This document shows positions 5,144-6,296 of a DNA stretch of 6,296 nt, piece by piece. Position 1 is the first letter of the stretch, and the number at the start of each line of letters is the position of its first letter. The notes below the pieces were generated by a model. That model was given only the letters and a program-made list of their open reading frames with translations, was not told where the DNA came from and made no database searches. Made by a program: the position numbers and the translations under genes. Origin of the DNA: CBFCZU01 sp965602635 (GTDB lineage: Bacteria > Planctomycetota > Phycisphaerae > SM23-33); contig CBFCZU010000249.1 of the NCBI GenBank assembly GCA_965602635.1, forward strand, positions 1 through 6,296. Direction: 5' to 3'.

Positions 5144-5791
5144 ATGCGCATGAGATGGGTCGGTCTCGGGATGTTCCTGGCCGTCGCGGCCGTGATCGCC
5201 CTCGGCGCCGGAAACCACGGCATCCGCGGGGGCCACATCGTTCGCGCCGCGATCGTCTCGCAGACCAACCAGCCCTATGCGCTGCCGATCCTCGAGTGGC
5301 GCGGCGAGTCCGGCGAGGTCCTTACCGACACGGCGGCGCCGGGTGTCTTCGCCATCGCCTGCGGCGGCTGGGACAACGAGGCGGCCCATTCGCTGCTGAC
5401 GGAGACGGCGGAGAACAACGAGAAGACCGGCAAGGCGATCTTCGGCTTCACGCTGCCGCCGGAGTACGTTGCCGGCCAGGCCGTGGTCGTTCGCTTCTAC
5501 GCCCTCTACGAGACGGTCACGGGCACGCCCGACGTGACGGCGGCGACGATCGACATTCAACTGATCGTCGTGTCGGCCGACGGCGACACGGAGACGCCCG
5601 AGGATTTCGCCCTCCAGAACGTCACGGGGACGAATACCGCCAAGACGTTCACTTCGACGGATACGACGCTGAGTGCGGGCGACGGTCTTGTCGTCAAGCT
5701 GCGATGCGCGATCACGGAGGGCGCGGGGAGCGTCGGGACGGCGCGGCTCCGCGTCTACCGGCCGGAGATCCTTCTGACGGTCAAGGGATGA
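5144..5791 (+). CDS. Exported or membrane-anchored beta-rich protein, 215 aa
   Basis: The ATG at 5144 is set by GGGAG 8 nt upstream. The longer in-frame ORF reaching back to 4490 is a shadow of the preceding gene. Residues 1-22 (MRMRWVGLGMFLAVAAVIAL) form a basic start plus a hydrophobic core, a signal peptide or N-terminal anchor; no perfect cleavage motif is seen, though VRAA at 33-36 is possible. The mature part reads as beta sandwich: FGFTLPPEY, AVVVRFYALYETV, TIDIQLIVVSADGDTE, then LSAGDGLVVKLRCAI and LRVYRPEILLTVKG. The 'TIDIQLIVV' strand, a Thr-rich strand and 'LSAGDGLVVK' is an order familiar from small phage appendage or decoration proteins. It follows the other exported protein and precedes the integrase leader. 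Function is unknown; no catalytic motif is seen. Confidence 0.75.
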   Translation: MRMRWVGLGMFLAVAAVIALGAGNHGIRGGHIVRAAIVSQTNQPYALPILEWRGESGEVLTDTAAPGVFAIACGGWDNEAAHSLLTETAENNEKTGKAIFGFTLPPEYVAGQAVVVRFYALYETVTGTPDVTAATIDIQLIVVSADGDTETPEDFALQNVTGTNTAKTFTSTDTTLSAGDGLVVKLRCAITEGAGSVGTARLRVYRPEILLTVKG

Positions 5792-5825
5792 GACGGGCAG
5801 AGGGCCGACGAGACCAACTTTGGGC

Positions 5826-5853
5826 TTGACACGCCGGAGCGATCGGCTATGCT
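5826..5853 (+). promoter_or_regulatory. Sigma70-type promoter upstream of the integrase
   Basis: A perfect TTGACA (5826-5831) and a TATGCT (5848-5853) are separated by 16 bases. Transcription would start near 5860, about 130 nt before the integrase ATG. It stands out in a GC-rich window where such hexamers are rare. It suggests that the recombinase is transcribed independently of the structural genes. Confidence 0.6.
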
Positions 5854-5859
5854 GAAACC

Positions 5860-5965
5860 GTCAACCGTGGATTGAAACATGATGCCCGATGCCAGAACAA
5901 CGCCCCGCACCGCGTGCGCATGTCCTTGTTTCGGATCTGCGGTTGACCGCGCGGCGGCGGGGCGT
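5860..5965 (+). promoter_or_regulatory. Integrase leader with two interleaved inverted repeats
   Basis: GTCAACCG (5860-5867) is the exact reverse complement of CGGTTGAC (5940-5947). ACGCCCCGC (5900-5908) is the exact reverse complement of GCGGGGCGT (5957-5965). The pairs interleave, so in RNA they would form a pseudoknot or two alternative folds. In DNA they could be paired binding sites for a recombinase or repressor. They lie exactly between the predicted start of transcription and the integrase ribosome binding site (CGGAG at 5977-5981). A regulatory role is inference. A 35-codon ORF (5879-5986) overlaps the region. Confidence 0.4.
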
Positions 5966-5989
5966 CTCTTCGCAAGCGGAGCTTGACCC

Positions 5990-6296
5990 ATGGCCATCAT
6001 CCAGCGCACGAAGGGCGGGCAGAAGGTCGGAAACCTGATCGTCCGGATTACAGACTATGATTCGCGGACAGGTGAGGGCAGGCGGCGGGAAGTTTCTCTG
6101 GGGACTCGCGACCGGGCCATCGCAAAACGGATTCAGGCCCAACTGAAGGAAGAGGCCCTCCAGCATCGCGCCGAGGCGGCGCAATGGGCGGATCTTCGGC
6201 GTAGGGGGCTGTCAGATCCCGTGAGGGAAACGGTCGCGAGGCAGGGCAAGCGCGAGCTGGCGGCGCATCTGGCGGACTTCCGGGCGGTGCTGGAGG
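5990..6296 (+). CDS. Tyrosine recombinase/integrase, N-terminal part (runs off the window)
   Basis: The ATG at 5990 has CGGAG (5977-5981) 8 nt upstream, and the frame stays open to the last base, giving 102 residues. It starts MAIIQRTKGGQKVGNLIVRI and continues with REVSLGTRDRAIAKRIQAQL. This fits the arm-binding region of phage-type integrases, where 'sLgt.d...A....' marks a strand plus helix. At about residues 87-102, RELAAHLADFRAVLE resembles the start of the SAM-like core-binding domain of integrases I associate with Planctomycetota. The catalytic R-H-R-Y residues lie outside the window, so activity cannot be judged. Codons such as ATT, ACA, TAT, GAT and TCT are more frequent than in the upstream genes, suggesting a different history. 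It would integrate or excise the element; an attachment site is not identified here. Confidence 0.72.
   Translation, partial: MAIIQRTKGGQKVGNLIVRITDYDSRTGEGRRREVSLGTRDRAIAKRIQAQLKEEALQHRAEAAQWADLRRRGLSDPVRETVARQGKRELAAHLADFRAVLE

Noticed and set aside
5879..5986. 35-codon ORF just before the integrase (start MMPDARTTPR)
   Set aside because: No convincing Shine-Dalgarno precedes it, it has no excisionase-like helix-turn-helix, and it overlaps the inverted repeats. A leader peptide cannot be excluded.
5792..6296. tRNA-derived or other attachment site next to the integrase
   Set aside because: No tRNA-like cloverleaf end or long direct repeat pair is visible within the window. The second copy needed to define att would lie outside it.

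Overview
The window is a very GC-rich stretch with dense genes, all on the + strand. It reads as the tail-fibre or accessory end of a prophage (or a related phage-derived element) that runs into its integrase gene. The small phage-type proteins, the 9-bp tandem repeat at about 2998-3042 and the style of the integrase N-terminus suggest a Planctomycetota host or a metagenomic relative. That host assignment is inference. No rRNA, tRNA or housekeeping gene is present to confirm it.

Layout. Positions 1-965 hold the 3' part of a tail-type structural protein. Positions 966-1145 are a hairpin-rich gap with at most a repeat-made mini-ORF. A tight run of small genes follows: an 86-aa helical protein (1146-1406), a 165-aa protein with an incomplete zinc finger (1414-1911), a 165-aa fibronectin-like protein with a Gly/Phe-rich insert (1912-2409), a 145-aa conserved phage-type protein with a C-terminal zinc ribbon (2423-2860) and a 74-aa protein (2853-3077). 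Then come a 460-aa modular tail-fibre-like protein (3067-4449) and two proteins with N-terminal export signals (4515-5030 and 5144-5791). A leader region of about 200 bp with a good sigma70-type promoter precedes the start of a tyrosine recombinase (5990 to the window end). There is no gene-free stretch longer than 300 bases.

The most striking signal is a family of palindromic elements in the looser gene junctions. Four forward copies (992-1034, 1320-1362, 4463-4504, 5090-5130) and one inverted, shorter copy (5041-5069) share an ACGGAYC-like 5' box, a GA(A/T)CCCAC arm, a 6-nt loop and a GTGGGCTTT tail at fixed spacing. The inner stem positions change with compensation, giving a perfect 8-bp stem in four of the five copies. 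Two copies lead straight into the Shine-Dalgarno of the next gene. A different 9-bp tandem repeat sits at the junction before the 460-aa gene. Two small genes appear to have their C-termini written by these repeats.

The genes probably work together as virion or host-interaction components (tail and fibre proteins plus small accessory proteins). The integrase is a separate, separately promoted module with visibly different codon use. The two exported proteins are unusual for virion parts and may act on or outside the host envelope.
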